The translations under genes were made by a program, and so were the position numbers. From assembly GCA_021780285.1 (NCBI GenBank), contig JAJXZA010000134.1, forward strand, positions 1-44,284: a stretch of 44,284 nt of DNA, read 5' to 3'. Below the pieces are notes generated by a model. It made no database searches. It saw nothing but the letters and a program-made list of their open reading frames with translations, and had not been told where the DNA came from. Positions 25,166 to 34,002 of the stretch are shown here, in pieces; position 1 is the first letter of the stretch; the number at the start of each line of letters is the position of its first letter. Source of the DNA: Planctomycetota bacterium. GTDB taxonomy: Bacteria > Planctomycetota > Phycisphaerae > WQYP01.

Positions 25166-25471
25166 TTAAGCCTGATTGGCCGCAGCTTCCGCATTTGCAG
25201 ACGCCTTTGCGGCGACCAAAGTGGCCGAATCGGTGGCGCGCTTGAGCAAGTTGGCCACGGTGGCGCTGGGCGTTGCGCCAGCCTTCATCCAATGTTCCAG
25301 ACGCTGCTTGTTAACCACCACGGTCCGCGAGGCATCGGTGCAAATCGGGTCATAAAATCCCAACTCTTCAAGCACTTTGCCATCGCGCGGCGAACGCGAA
25401 TCTACCGCGTTAATGCGCCAAAAAGCCCTGTTCTTGCGACCAAACCGTTTAAGGCGAATTTTAACTGCCAC
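25166..25471 (-). CDS. rpsP: 30S ribosomal protein S16
   Basis: Small-subunit ribosomal protein of 101 residues, slightly longer than the usual 80-90 owing to an Ala-rich tail. It begins VAVKIRLKRFGRKNRAFWR (initiator GTG), followed by DSRSPRDGKVLEELGFYDP, the family signature. The GTG at 25471 is preceded by GAGGA at a normal distance and aligns with the universal MAVKIRLKR start; the open frame extends about 31 codons further but that part is not S16-like. It is the first gene of the rpsP-trmD-rplS operon. Confidence 0.96.
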   Translation of the reverse strand: MAVKIRLKRFGRKNRAFWRINAVDSRSPRDGKVLEELGFYDPICTDASRTVVVNKQRLEHWMKAGATPSATVANLLKRATDSATLVAAKASANAEAAANQA

Positions 25472-25639
25472 GCAATTCCTCGCTCGTGCCCGGCTTTGCC
25501 CAATAGCGCTGCCGGAAAGCCCCGTTAACAGGCCGCTGCCAGGGTGTAGGTCGTCACACGACAACCTCGCATTCTTCGCCTGGGCGGCAAACCCAATATA
25601 ATATTTGAATTTTCCGCGTCTTGCAAGCGACGCTCGAGG

Positions 25640-26053
25640 CTAATCGTCCACCGAAAGCCGCCAGGCTGCAGTGGCCATGCTTAATATGGTGGAGCTGGAC
25701 AACAGCATCCATCGGCCAAAGGTCATTTTCCAGCCGGCAAAGTGGCTCATCAGCGATGCCCACAGCGATTGCAAGGCCCACATGGGTATCCAGCAGGCCA
25801 GCACCAGTACGATGGTAAGCAGCAGGCCGGTAAGGCCTATTTCCTGAACGGCGTTGTCGCTCATTTGCCAGCCGATTACCACGCCCGCCAGCGAGCCAAC
25901 GAGCAGATTAACGAGCATGGCCGGGCCGGTCGCCGCCCATTGCATTGCAAAGTAAATGATCGTCCACATAATGGCCACAAAGGTCATGCGCCGAACCAGC
26001 AGCACTCCCAGCCGTTTTAATTCGGGCGTAATTTCCGGCAGTTGCACAGGCAT
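25640..26053 (-). CDS. Hypothetical small integral membrane protein
   Basis: Product of 137 residues with three to four hydrophobic segments: about 24-40 (FVAIMWTIIYFAMQW), 44-62 (AMLVNLLVGSLAGVVIGW), 73-95 (IGLTGLLLTIVLVLACWIPMW) and a weaker one near 115-130. I do not recognise a family. The ATG at 26053 has GGAG 8 bases upstream, better than the GTG at 26062. It lies 21 bases downstream of the sixA-like gene and may be cotranscribed with it. Function unknown. Confidence 0.65.
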   Translation of the reverse strand: MPVQLPEITPELKRLGVLLVRRMTFVAIMWTIIYFAMQWAATGPAMLVNLLVGSLAGVVIGWQMSDNAVQEIGLTGLLLTIVLVLACWIPMWALQSLWASLMSHFAGWKMTFGRWMLLSSSTILSMATAAWRLSVDD

Positions 26054-26074
26054 GGCACGCACTCCATAAGCTAT

Positions 26075-26572
26075 CTATAGCTTACGCAAGGCTCTTGGCT
26101 GAAGCAAAAATTCCAACTCGCCCGTACCGGTACGGGGGTCGAAGTCAATGGCGGCTATCGCCCCTTTTTTCATGAGGCAGCGTCCTGGGGAGTCAAAACA
26201 TATCTGGCCGATCCAGCGGGACAATATCGGTTCATGCCCGACCGCCGCAACTGAGGTCCCGGTTGCCGCAAGGCCGCGAAGTTCAGAAGCGAAGGCGTCC
26301 AAGCGTCCCGGCGGGGCCAAACTGCCGCTGATAATAACGCTTTGTTTTTCCGGGAGGTGTTCGCCAAGTTCGCGCAGCATGATCTCGGCCGTCTGCTGCG
26401 CGCGTATGAGTGGGGACGCCAGAACGCAGTTGAACCGCATATTCAGCCGTGCCAGCCCGCGCATGGCCCGCTTAAAGTCGCGGCGGCCCTGGGCCGTGAG
26501 CGGCCGGGTCGCATCCGTCCCATCGCTGCCGACATCAGCGGCGGCTGCATGGCGGCAGAGATAAAGCATCAT
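26075..26572 (-). CDS. sixA: SixA-like histidine phosphatase
   Basis: Small phosphohistidine phosphatase of the histidine-phosphatase superfamily, 165 residues. The N-terminal catalytic motif LCRHAAA carries the Arg7-His8 pair. Further hallmarks are TRPLTAQGRRDFKRA, the arginine in ASPLIRAQQTAEIM, and the second histidine in VAAVGHEPILSRW. E. coli SixA dephosphorylates phospho-His on NPr or HPt proteins; the native target here is unknown. Start ATG 26572, with GGAG upstream. The superfamily assignment is firm, the SixA subfamily likely. Confidence 0.85.
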   Translation of the reverse strand: MMLYLCRHAAAADVGSDGTDATRPLTAQGRRDFKRAMRGLARLNMRFNCVLASPLIRAQQTAEIMLRELGEHLPEKQSVIISGSLAPPGRLDAFASELRGLAATGTSVAAVGHEPILSRWIGQICFDSPGRCLMKKGAIAAIDFDPRTGTGELEFLLQPRALRKL

Positions 26573-26614
26573 GGCGCTGGTCTCCAACGTTGGCGGGCGA
26601 CATCGCCTGCTGCA

Positions 26615-27403
26615 CTACACCTTGCGATGAATAAAAATGGTTTCACCGGAGCTTCTTCGCAGCGGCCCGGCAATGGCGCTGTATACGGCGTCGGCCACAT
26701 CTTGCGGCGAGAGTATTTCTTCGGTGGCCACCTGATCCGCTGAAAACAGCGATCGGAACATGCCGGTTTCAACCGCAGCCGGTGCAATGGCGATCACGCG
26801 TATTCCCATTGGCTCGCCTTCGCGGGCGGTGACTTTGGTAAGCATGTTGAGGGCAACTTTGGCCGCGCCATAAGCGCCCAAGCCCGGAAATGGATCGCGC
26901 GACGACTCACTTGAAATATTAATAATCACGCCGCCGGCGTCTTCCGGCTCATCGCCGTCGCGCAACGATTGGCCGTGCGGGTCGGCCGCGGCATCGTGCT
27001 GGCGCGATTGCTCCTGCAAAAATTGCCGCTGAAATACCGGCCACACCGCCCGTAGAATATAAAAAGGAGCCGATAGGTTTACGTCCATAATTTCACGCCA
27101 TTGCGAAGGTGTTATGTCGGCGGTGGGAATCATGGGGCACAGGCCGGCAGAGTTTACCACAGCATTAAGTTGGCCAAACTGCTCAAGCACTCTGTCAATA
27201 AGCGCGTCCACATGATCCGCGCGGCTTACATCGGTCGGAAAGCTCACCGCCTCGCCGCCCAGACGCCGCACCTGTTCCGCGGTGGCATCCAGAGAGCCGG
27301 CGGTGCGACCCACCAATGCGAGGGCATATTGATGCTCAGCAAGGGTGAGTGCAGTGGCTCGGCCAATGCCGCTGCCAGCGCCAGTGATAAGGGCAACTCG
27401 CAT
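26615..27403 (-). CDS. Short-chain dehydrogenase/reductase
   Basis: NAD(P)-dependent oxidoreductase with Rossmann fold, 262 residues. It shows the cofactor motif TGAGSGIG (residues 7-14), the NSAG motif (VVNSAGLCP), the catalytic Ser in NISSESS and the YxxxK pair in YGAAKVAL. Between the helix after NLSAPFYILRAVWP and the IINIS strand there is an unusual hydrophilic insertion of about 30 residues (FLQEQSRQHDAAADPHGQ... to about residue 158) rich in Gln, Asp and His. The ATG at 27403 follows GGAGG at 5-base spacing. Substrate is not predictable; neighbours do not help. Confidence 0.9.
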   Translation of the reverse strand: MRVALITGAGSGIGRATALTLAEHQYALALVGRTAGSLDATAEQVRRLGGEAVSFPTDVSRADHVDALIDRVLEQFGQLNAVVNSAGLCPMIPTADITPSQWREIMDVNLSAPFYILRAVWPVFQRQFLQEQSRQHDAAADPHGQSLRDGDEPEDAGGVIINISSESSRDPFPGLGAYGAAKVALNMLTKVTAREGEPMGIRVIAIAPAAVETGMFRSLFSADQVATEEILSPQDVADAVYSAIAGPLRRSSGETIFIHRKV

Positions 27404-27521
27404 AACAACCTCCGGGCACAGTGGTACACGACCATATTCGCATGGCTGGCGGCGGTTGTAAATGCCGCAATTTCTCGCGTGTAATCGTCACGCACCCGCT
27501 GCGACGGCTGGGTTTGACGCC

Positions 27522-30431
27522 TCAGTTGGCCTTGGCCGGCGCAGGTTCGGTGCGAATACGAATGGTCGCTGCCGGAAGTCCTGCACTGTGGGCCGTTACG
27601 CTGATTACCCCGGCCTGATGGCCCGTACGCACCAGCACCATGCACCGCCCGAAAAACGCCCGGCTGTACGAAGCCTCGTTGGGAATATGACTGGCGGGGT
27701 TTCCGTTGCTGGTGCCGGCAATGGTCCCTGGTCCACTGATGCTGAAAGTTACCTTTCGCATGGAATGGGTTACGACGTTGCCGGCGCCATCCAATATGCG
27801 AACAGCCACCGGAGCGATGCTTTGCCCGTCGGCTGTAAGCGTTGGCCATTGGTTAGTAAGCTTAATGGTCGCCGCCGGGCCTGGGGTGACATCACCATAG
27901 CTTGCGACCATGTGCCCATCGTTGTAGCCGCGAACCAGTAATTTGCCCGGCTTATAGGGCACCTTCCAATCAACATAGCCAAAAGGCCTAAAGGTTTTTC
28001 GACCCAGATTTTTACCATTGGCAATCAGTTCTACCTGCTGACAATTGGAAAAACAGCGAACTGTGATGGGCGAGCCAATCTTGGTGCCGGGCAAATCCCA
28101 CTGGGGCTGAATGTAGACCATCGGTCTGGTGGTCCAGGCAGCCTTGTAGTAATAGGCATCAGGCTTTGGAAAGCCGCAAATGTCGAGCAAGCCGAAGTGC
28201 GAATTGATGTCGGGCCATTGGTAGGGAGTTGGTTCGCCGCGATAGTCAAACCCCGTCCAGATAAAGCCTCCGGCAATATAGGGCCTGCGGCCGATGGGTC
28301 CCCAGGCAGCCCAAGGCAACTGTGACCAACTGCTGTGAACCGTGTACTGTGTGACCAGGCCCCTGGCTTTATTGCTTTGCATGATGCCGCGGTCACTTTC
28401 AGAACTGCCGGTTTCACTGGAGAAAATGGGCTTATGCGGCAGCGCTTGGTGCATGGGCGTGTACTGCCCAGGGGCATAGTTGATGCCGAGCAAATCTTCG
28501 GCGGTTGTAAAGCCGTGCGGGTACCCGCCGCTCATCGCGCAGGTGATGGGGCGCGTGCGATCAAGCTTATGCACCGCCTGCATGGCATGCTTGAATATTT
28601 TGGCTCCGAAGGGTGTTCCCTGAATTTTAAATTCCTCATTGCATAGCGACCACATGATAATGCAGGGGTAGTTGCGGTCGCGCAATATCATCGTCTGGAG
28701 GTTGTGAAAATCACCGTAGGGTACGCCAGGGTGAGACTTTGCCATTCCGTATTTGCCGCCGAGGCGCACATCGCCTAAAGCGCGGTTTTCATCCATAACC
28801 AGCATGCCCAGGTGATCGCAGGCGTTATAGAGCGCCGTGCCCATGGGGTTGTGCGAGCAGCGATAAGCGTTCGAGCCTATGCGCTTAAGACGGGCCACGC
28901 GCCACCACCACAAATCATCCGGCATTCCGATGCCTACCGCCGGGAAGTCCTGGTGGTTGCAGGTGCCATTAAGTTCCACATGCCTGCCATTGAGGAAGAA
29001 CCCGTGGTTTACTGTGTAGCGAATGGTCCGCACGCCAAAATGCACCGCCTTGGCGTCAATCAACTGACCATTGGTATCCATGAGTTGTGTTTTAAGCGTG
29101 TATAAATTGCAATGGTGCAGCGACCATAACATGGCGGGCTGCAGAGCCACGTGCTGCACAAACGTGGCAGTCGCGCCGGGGGCGAGGGTTTCTGATTGCG
29201 AAGTGGAAACGCTGCCGGCAGCCGAGCCTGCCGAGCTTTTTAAACCGGTCGAACGACGCCAGCTCGCTGAGCCCGACACCGTTGAACTAAGCGTAAAGTG
29301 CGCGGCATGGGCCACATGATTAACAACGGTGGTTTGGAGCGTTAAAGCCGCAGATGCGGTATCGCCCACCCCAGGTTCATGGTGTATGGGGCCGATGATA
29401 TGGGAAATAGCGTAAGTGCCCCAGCGGGTGATGTGCAGTTTATGCATCGTAACCAACGATACATGGCGGTAGATGCCTCCGCCTTCGTACCACCAGCCCT
29501 CACGAATGCGCGGGTCAACATAAACCGCCAGCGTGTTGCGATGGCCGAACCGAAGATCGCGGCTGATGTCAAACCAAAACGGCGCATAACCGTCGGCATG
29601 TTCGCCGACATATTTGCCATTGACGTACACCACCGCACCGCTCATGACGCCGCCAAAGCGTAACTGCACAATGTGTCCCTCGGCTGCGGCAGGGATCGTA
29701 AACGTTCGACGATACCAAACAGGGTATACGGGTAAGTAGCCATGAGAGCCATTGGCGTTCGGATCAAACTTGCCCTGTACAACAAAGTCGTTGGGTACAA
29801 GTACAGGTTTAAAGCCGTTGGCGGCATCTGCCACGCACGCGGGATTGGCGGCAAAGCTCTGCAGTGCATAGGCGCCAAGGGTTACGTTGCCCATGGTGGC
29901 GCCCTTTTGGCCTGGGTTGTGTACTAAAATGGTAAGCGTGTTGGAGTTTCGGCTCACGGCATTTGGCACGGCCACTTCAAACCATAGATAGCCCCCGCGA
30001 TGATCAGTGAGCAGTTTGCCATTAAGAAACACCAATGCACGGGTTCGCACCCCGGTGAACTGTAACATCACATGCGAGGCGCTCAGGTGCGGCAGCTTTG
30101 CCTGAAACCACGCGTAGCCTACCTTTCCATTAAACACATCGGCGCCGATTGTGTAACGATGCCATGCACCGCTGTTAAGATTGGCCGGCAGTGTCGTCGG
30201 TGGTTCATGCGTGCCAAGATTAGAAGTCTTCCATTGCCAGGCGGCAACGGCCATGGTGTGGCTTAGGAGTGTCGGTGCAGCGGGTTTAATTTGCCAGATG
30301 CCATCAAGCGATTGCACTTGTCGAGGCGGCAAACTTCGGCCGAGAGCTGGCATTGCGGGTGCCAACATCGCCAAGAATGCAGTCAAAAGCGCCACCGTGA
30401 TCAGGTGGCCAGGCGACTTAGGGAAAAGCAT
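27522..30431 (-). CDS. Secreted glycoside hydrolase family 2 (beta-galactosidase-like)
   Basis: Exported polysaccharide- or glycan-degrading enzyme of 969 residues. A signal peptide (MLFPKSPGHLITVALLTAFLA, cleavage near residue 30) leads into the GH2 sugar-binding jelly-roll domain (about 40-230), an immunoglobulin-like domain (about 235-440), the TIM barrel (about 450-740) and C-terminal beta domains including a Big/DUF4982-like module. The acid/base is in IIMWSLCNEEF (Glu599 after Asn598) and the nucleophile in PIFSSETGSS (Glu673). GH2 includes beta-galactosidases, glucuronidases and mannosidases; beta-galactosidase is my best guess. ATG 30431 has GGAG upstream. No sugar transporter or regulator is adjacent. 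Confidence 0.92.
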   Translation of the reverse strand: MLFPKSPGHLITVALLTAFLAMLAPAMPALGRSLPPRQVQSLDGIWQIKPAAPTLLSHTMAVAAWQWKTSNLGTHEPPTTLPANLNSGAWHRYTIGADVFNGKVGYAWFQAKLPHLSASHVMLQFTGVRTRALVFLNGKLLTDHRGGYLWFEVAVPNAVSRNSNTLTILVHNPGQKGATMGNVTLGAYALQSFAANPACVADAANGFKPVLVPNDFVVQGKFDPNANGSHGYLPVYPVWYRRTFTIPAAAEGHIVQLRFGGVMSGAVVYVNGKYVGEHADGYAPFWFDISRDLRFGHRNTLAVYVDPRIREGWWYEGGGIYRHVSLVTMHKLHITRWGTYAISHIIGPIHHEPGVGDTASAALTLQTTVVNHVAHAAHFTLSSTVSGSASWRRSTGLKSSAGSAAGSVSTSQSETLAPGATATFVQHVALQPAMLWSLHHCNLYTLKTQLMDTNGQLIDAKAVHFGVRTIRYTVNHGFFLNGRHVELNGTCNHQDFPAVGIGMPDDLWWWRVARLKRIGSNAYRCSHNPMGTALYNACDHLGMLVMDENRALGDVRLGGKYGMAKSHPGVPYGDFHNLQTMILRDRNYPCIIMWSLCNEEFKIQGTPFGAKIFKHAMQAVHKLDRTRPITCAMSGGYPHGFTTAEDLLGINYAPGQYTPMHQALPHKPIFSSETGSSESDRGIMQSNKARGLVTQYTVHSSWSQLPWAAWGPIGRRPYIAGGFIWTGFDYRGEPTPYQWPDINSHFGLLDICGFPKPDAYYYKAAWTTRPMVYIQPQWDLPGTKIGSPITVRCFSNCQQVELIANGKNLGRKTFRPFGYVDWKVPYKPGKLLVRGYNDGHMVASYGDVTPGPAATIKLTNQWPTLTADGQSIAPVAVRILDGAGNVVTHSMRKVTFSISGPGTIAGTSNGNPASHIPNEASYSRAFFGRCMVLVRTGHQAGVISVTAHSAGLPAATIRIRTEPAPAKAN

Positions 30432-30737
30432 GGAATATCTCCGGTATTAGCGTGCATAAGCTCCACTGCGGGCAAATGGTAGTCAGAGGAGAGTCCCTTG
30501 TCTACAGGCATCTTACACGGCTGCCATGATCATTTAGAATTTATTGCGCAGCGGCGACTCTCGCTGCCGCAGTAGATGGTGCCTGCTGGGCGGTGAGGTG
30601 CTGACAACCGCACCGCGTAGCGTACATTGCCAGCGTAAGTTCCGTGCGCGGCGCTGCCGCTGGTCTATTCTATATGATAAAATGCCTTCCATCGCAGATG
30701 CTTGTGCTTGCGGTACGGTGGTATTGGAGATTTGCGT
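30432..30737. other. Divergent intergenic region between GH2 and phoH
   Basis: Just over 300 bases with no gene. A TATATGATAAAAT run at about 30671-30683 could supply a -10 for phoH, but no -35 was seen. No clear operator repeat was found for the glycosidase gene. Confidence 0.4.
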
Positions 30738-31787
30738 TTGCTGCTGACTTTAGAAATTGAACCTGATGCGCGGGTGGCGCTCTTTGGAGCGGCAGACCGT
30801 CATCTTAAGGCCTTGCGCTCGGCTTTTGATGTGCATTGTTCTGCGCGCGGCGGCGAACTTCGCTTGAGTGGCGAGCCGTCCGCAGTGGAGCAGGCCGCTA
30901 TCGCTCTTGCCGATATGCGCCGCATGCTGCGTACGCACCCCGGCTTAAGCGTGCAAATGGTGCAAGACGCAATTCGCACCGCCCGACACCACCACAAGAC
31001 CGGTAAGAGCGACAGCGGAGAAATGATGGATGTTGCCACCGGCGCCGGCCCGGTGCAGCCGCGTACCGAAGGCCAGAAACGGTACATCGAGGCCATGTTG
31101 CGCCATGACCTCGTGTTCTGCTCAGGGCCGGCGGGCACCGGCAAAACATTTCTGGCGGTGGCCTTTGCCGTCAGCTTGTTGCGGCGTGGTGCGGTGCGTC
31201 GCCTGGTATTGGTGCGGCCGGCTGTCGAAGCCGGCGAAAAGCTCGGTTTTTTACCCGGCGATGTACAGGCCAAGGTTAACCCATACTTGCGTCCGTTGCT
31301 TGATGCGCTGCATGATTTAATGCCCTTTGAACAAATTCGTCGCTTCATGGCCAACGATGTCATAGAACTGGCCCCGCTGGCCTATATGCGCGGTCGTACG
31401 CTCAATGAAGCCATCGTTATTCTTGACGAGGCGCAAAATACCACGCCCTCGCAAATGCTGATGTTTTTGACGCGGCTTGGCAGCAGCGGCAAAATGATTG
31501 TTACGGGCGACCCATCGCAGGTTGACCTTGAAGCCGGCCAAGTGAGCGGGCTGCGCGATGCCGGCTCCAAACTCAAACGTATGGGTGGCGTGGCTTTTGT
31601 TGAATTGCAAAAAAACGATATCGTGCGGCACCAACTGGTGCAGCAAATTGTTCAAGCCTATGAACGACCGGGAAGTCATCGGCGACGAGTGACGTCCGAT
31701 GCTGCAGTTTTCGCCGATGCGAGCGCAGGCCATCCAATGGCCGCCCCGGACGGCGATGGCGAAACATCGTTGGGCGTTGCAACCTGA
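30738..31787 (+). CDS. PhoH-family ATPase (PhoH-like protein)
   Basis: Cytosolic P-loop NTPase of 349 residues, of the PhoH/YbeZ type that in many bacteria works with the endoribonuclease YbeY in rRNA maturation and RNA decay. An N-terminal KH-like domain (about 1-95) precedes the ATPase domain: RTEGQKRYIEAMLRHDLVF, Walker A GPAGTGKTFLAVAFA, RPAVEAGEKLGFLPGD, the Walker B region VILDEAQNTTPSQM, and VTGDPSQVDL. The likely start is TTG 30738, with GGAG 8 bases upstream; there is no suitable ATG. YbeY is not next to it here. Confidence 0.92.
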   Translation: MLLTLEIEPDARVALFGAADRHLKALRSAFDVHCSARGGELRLSGEPSAVEQAAIALADMRRMLRTHPGLSVQMVQDAIRTARHHHKTGKSDSGEMMDVATGAGPVQPRTEGQKRYIEAMLRHDLVFCSGPAGTGKTFLAVAFAVSLLRRGAVRRLVLVRPAVEAGEKLGFLPGDVQAKVNPYLRPLLDALHDLMPFEQIRRFMANDVIELAPLAYMRGRTLNEAIVILDEAQNTTPSQMLMFLTRLGSSGKMIVTGDPSQVDLEAGQVSGLRDAGSKLKRMGGVAFVELQKNDIVRHQLVQQIVQAYERPGSHRRRVTSDAAVFADASAGHPMAAPDGDGETSLGVAT

Positions 31788-31890
31788 GGCGCAAAGCATT
31801 TACGGCCGGTACTTCGGAAAAGCTGATGTTGAACGCTTCAAAGCCGATGTACCGTGCATAAACCGCGCTCTGGGCGAGGTATCGCCCGGC

Positions 31891-32166
31891 TTATAAGCCG
31901 GCGCGAAGCAGACGTTCTGCCTCGGCCCAGTCCGATTCGGCGCTGCCAGGGCCAAAGCCACGGGCTAGATAAATTTTGTAGGCACGTACAGCAATCTGTT
32001 CGTGCGTCGGGTTGACGGCCGCCTTTGGCGTCGCGGCGGTTCTGGCGGGTGCGGCCAGCGTGCCGCTTCCTTTTGCTTCCGAGCGGCCGATGGGGGCGGC
32101 TGCCGCCGGCGCGGCGACTTTGGTTACAGGTGCGGGAGCGGGTGTCGTTTTTTTACGAAGTGCCAT
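31891..32166 (-). CDS. DUF2934-domain small protein
   Basis: Product of 91 residues. The first 55 are low-complexity Ala/Pro/Lys/Thr (a basic tail). The C-terminal 40, with IAVRAYKIYLARGFGPGSAESDWAEAERLL, match the DUF2934 pattern (AY..Y...G...G....DW..AE..L). The domain's function is unknown; it occurs often in Planctomycetota and Proteobacteria. ATG 32166 follows a strong CAGGAG at 7-base spacing, so expression is likely. It faces phoH convergently. The basic, Ala/Pro/Lys-rich N-terminus could suggest nucleic-acid association, but this is speculation. Confidence 0.8.
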   Translation of the reverse strand: MALRKKTTPAPAPVTKVAAPAAAAPIGRSEAKGSGTLAAPARTAATPKAAVNPTHEQIAVRAYKIYLARGFGPGSAESDWAEAERLLRAGL

Positions 32167-32644
32167 TTCAAATCTCCTGAAAAAAATCTTTGGCGAGCAC
32201 CGTTTCTAAAAGCCCCAATCCGTGGGGTTTTCAGGTTGGCTACGCAGGCTGGAACTCGTGGTGCCGACCAACGGCCAACAGCCGAATGTTGCAGTAATTT
32301 CGGCCCGTTGCGCGGGGACTTGTACCCTCACGCGGTGCTCGGTGCTGACTCTCCGAAACGATTACCGAAGAATCACACTTCTGTTGTAGTAACTTATGGG
32401 ACGCGAGTCAAGCGAATGCGGGCATCCTTCCGATAGGCATGTGTGATGGGAGATTTAACGCATTTGCGAGAAATGGATGTTTTGATGCAGAGCGTGATCG
32501 GGAGTTGCTGATAATACATGGTTCCTGCGTGTATAATAGCACGTACTTAAGCAAAAAGGCCGTTTTTTTAGGGCCTGCCAAGCTTCAAGAAGGTGGATAA
32601 AAGGCTGCGGAAATTGGTTGTTTCGTACTGTTAGAGGTCGGGGC
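32167..32644. other. Intergenic region upstream of the VWA-ExbBD cluster
   Basis: About 480 bases without a gene. A perfect TATAAT at 32532-32537 is the only promoter-like box; it lies 107 bases before the first VWA gene. An AGGCC/GGCCT stem with an A/T-rich loop (about 32556-32577) falls in the presumed leader. No repeats of note. Confidence 0.4.
32532..32537 (+). promoter_or_regulatory. Candidate -10 box of the VWA-ExbBD cluster
   Basis: TATAAT, preceded by GTG. A TTGCTG 21 bases upstream is too far for a good -35, so recognition would rely on other contacts. It is the only plausible promoter between the DUF2934 gene and the first VWA gene. Confidence 0.35.
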
Positions 32645-33769
32645 ATGGCTGTGCTCGCCGATGATACCCAAACAGGTGTGCAGTTTGTAGAGCCGCAATC
32701 GCCGGATGTACTGGCCTTGCAGCATGCGGTAGATGCCGCCTCCGGGCACACACCGGAGCGTTCGGGAGTGTCTTCGCTTGCCCCGGTGGTGGCTTTGCGC
32801 CCGCAACGCCGAGCTCGCCTCGGTTGGCTTAATGTATCATTTGTATGGATCGCTTCGCTGCTGATCCACGTGAGCGTATTTTTGGGCTTGTTGATCGCCA
32901 TCCGCGCTATCTCAAAGAAAATGACCCCCCAGCAGCCTCCGATGGTGGTGCCGGATTCATTTTTTCATGGCGGTAAAAAGGCTGATCGCACCGTTAATTC
33001 TGACGTCGGCGAAATGCACGCAGCTGCGCGGCATCGCGAGCAACTGGCCTCCGCGGCTTGGCAGCATTCCACATCGCCCCAGTCGCTCTCTAACTTGCTG
33101 CAGGGTGACAGCGCCAGCCAGAAGCCGGCGATTATTGGGCTTGGCTCGGGCGCTGCTGCTTCGGGTGGGCTTTTTGGGCTGCGCAGCGGTCCCGGTGGCG
33201 CGCTGGGGGTGGTTTCGCAAGGCCTGGGGCAGGGGCCCGAGACGACATTTTTTGGCGTGCGAACCCGCGCCAAAACCGTAGTTTATATTATTGATCACTC
33301 CGGCTCGATGATTAATCGGCTGCATCTGGTCAAAGCTGCGGTGCGAATTTCGGTGCATCAACTCATGCCATTTCAGCGTTTTGCCGTTATAGCGTTTTCC
33401 GATAAATATCAGGTGCTTACCGGGCGCATGCCCGTGGCTGCAAAGCCTGTTGAAGTGGCTGCGTTTGACCGAAGTCTTGATGACCTCGTAGCCGAAGGCC
33501 ATAACGATGACGAACTTCAGCCCTTCCTGCAGCCCTTTAAAGTGGCCTTTGCCATGCGACCCCAAGCTATTTACTTTCTAACGGACGGGCACTTTGACGC
33601 CCGGTTGCTTGCGCGCGTGCAGCGGTTGGAACAGACCACCCCGGTACGCGTGTATACACTCGACTTTTTGGATAGAACTCCCCGGTTCATCGCACTCATG
33701 CGAAGATTAGCCCACGAAACGGGCGGTACGTTTCATTTAATTACTCGTGCTGAGCTGGGGGGAACGTGA
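32645..33769 (+). CDS. Membrane-anchored VWA protein with intact MIDAS (TonB-like anchor)
   Basis: Product of 374 residues. About 60 cytoplasmic residues precede one transmembrane helix (65-88, WIASLLIHVSVFLGLLIAI). It contains Ser71-x3-His75, the spacing of the TonB/TolA anchor motif. A periplasmic linker, Gly-rich near 165-200, leads to a von Willebrand A domain (about 208-370). The metal site is complete by eye: DHSGS (Asp217, Ser219, Ser221) and Asp314 in FLTDG. ATG 32645 follows GAGG. It is paralogous to the next gene over most of its length and stands upstream of ExbB/ExbD genes. VWA assignment is firm; energy transduction through the anchor is inference. Confidence 0.88.
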   Translation: MAVLADDTQTGVQFVEPQSPDVLALQHAVDAASGHTPERSGVSSLAPVVALRPQRRARLGWLNVSFVWIASLLIHVSVFLGLLIAIRAISKKMTPQQPPMVVPDSFFHGGKKADRTVNSDVGEMHAAARHREQLASAAWQHSTSPQSLSNLLQGDSASQKPAIIGLGSGAAASGGLFGLRSGPGGALGVVSQGLGQGPETTFFGVRTRAKTVVYIIDHSGSMINRLHLVKAAVRISVHQLMPFQRFAVIAFSDKYQVLTGRMPVAAKPVEVAAFDRSLDDLVAEGHNDDELQPFLQPFKVAFAMRPQAIYFLTDGHFDARLLARVQRLEQTTPVRVYTLDFLDRTPRFIALMRRLAHETGGTFHLITRAELGGT

Positions 33770-33881
33770 CGCGGCTGGCACAGCTTGAGGGTTGTGTGTC
33801 AAAGTTGTCACGGTGCGGCGTATACTCCCTGGAAGGCGCCTGTGCGGCCAGCCGGCCTATTTGCTTATAAAAACGATGCTT

Positions 33882-33898
33882 CCGACAAAACCTGTCGG
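33882..33898 (+). other. Stem-loop between the two VWA genes
   Basis: CCGACA (33882-33887) pairs with TGTCGG (33893-33898) over a 5-base loop, followed by CGGGGTTTATTC. It could be a weak attenuator or processing site. It lies in the 233-base gap between the paralogous VWA genes. Confidence 0.35.
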
Positions 33899-34002
33899 CG
33901 GGGTTTATTCTGGTACGCCGGTTGCATATAAAAGCGTCGGTGGAATGCAGGTCTCCTCCAATTTGGGCCTGCGCGCGTTAAACAACTGGCGGAGCGAATG
34001 TT

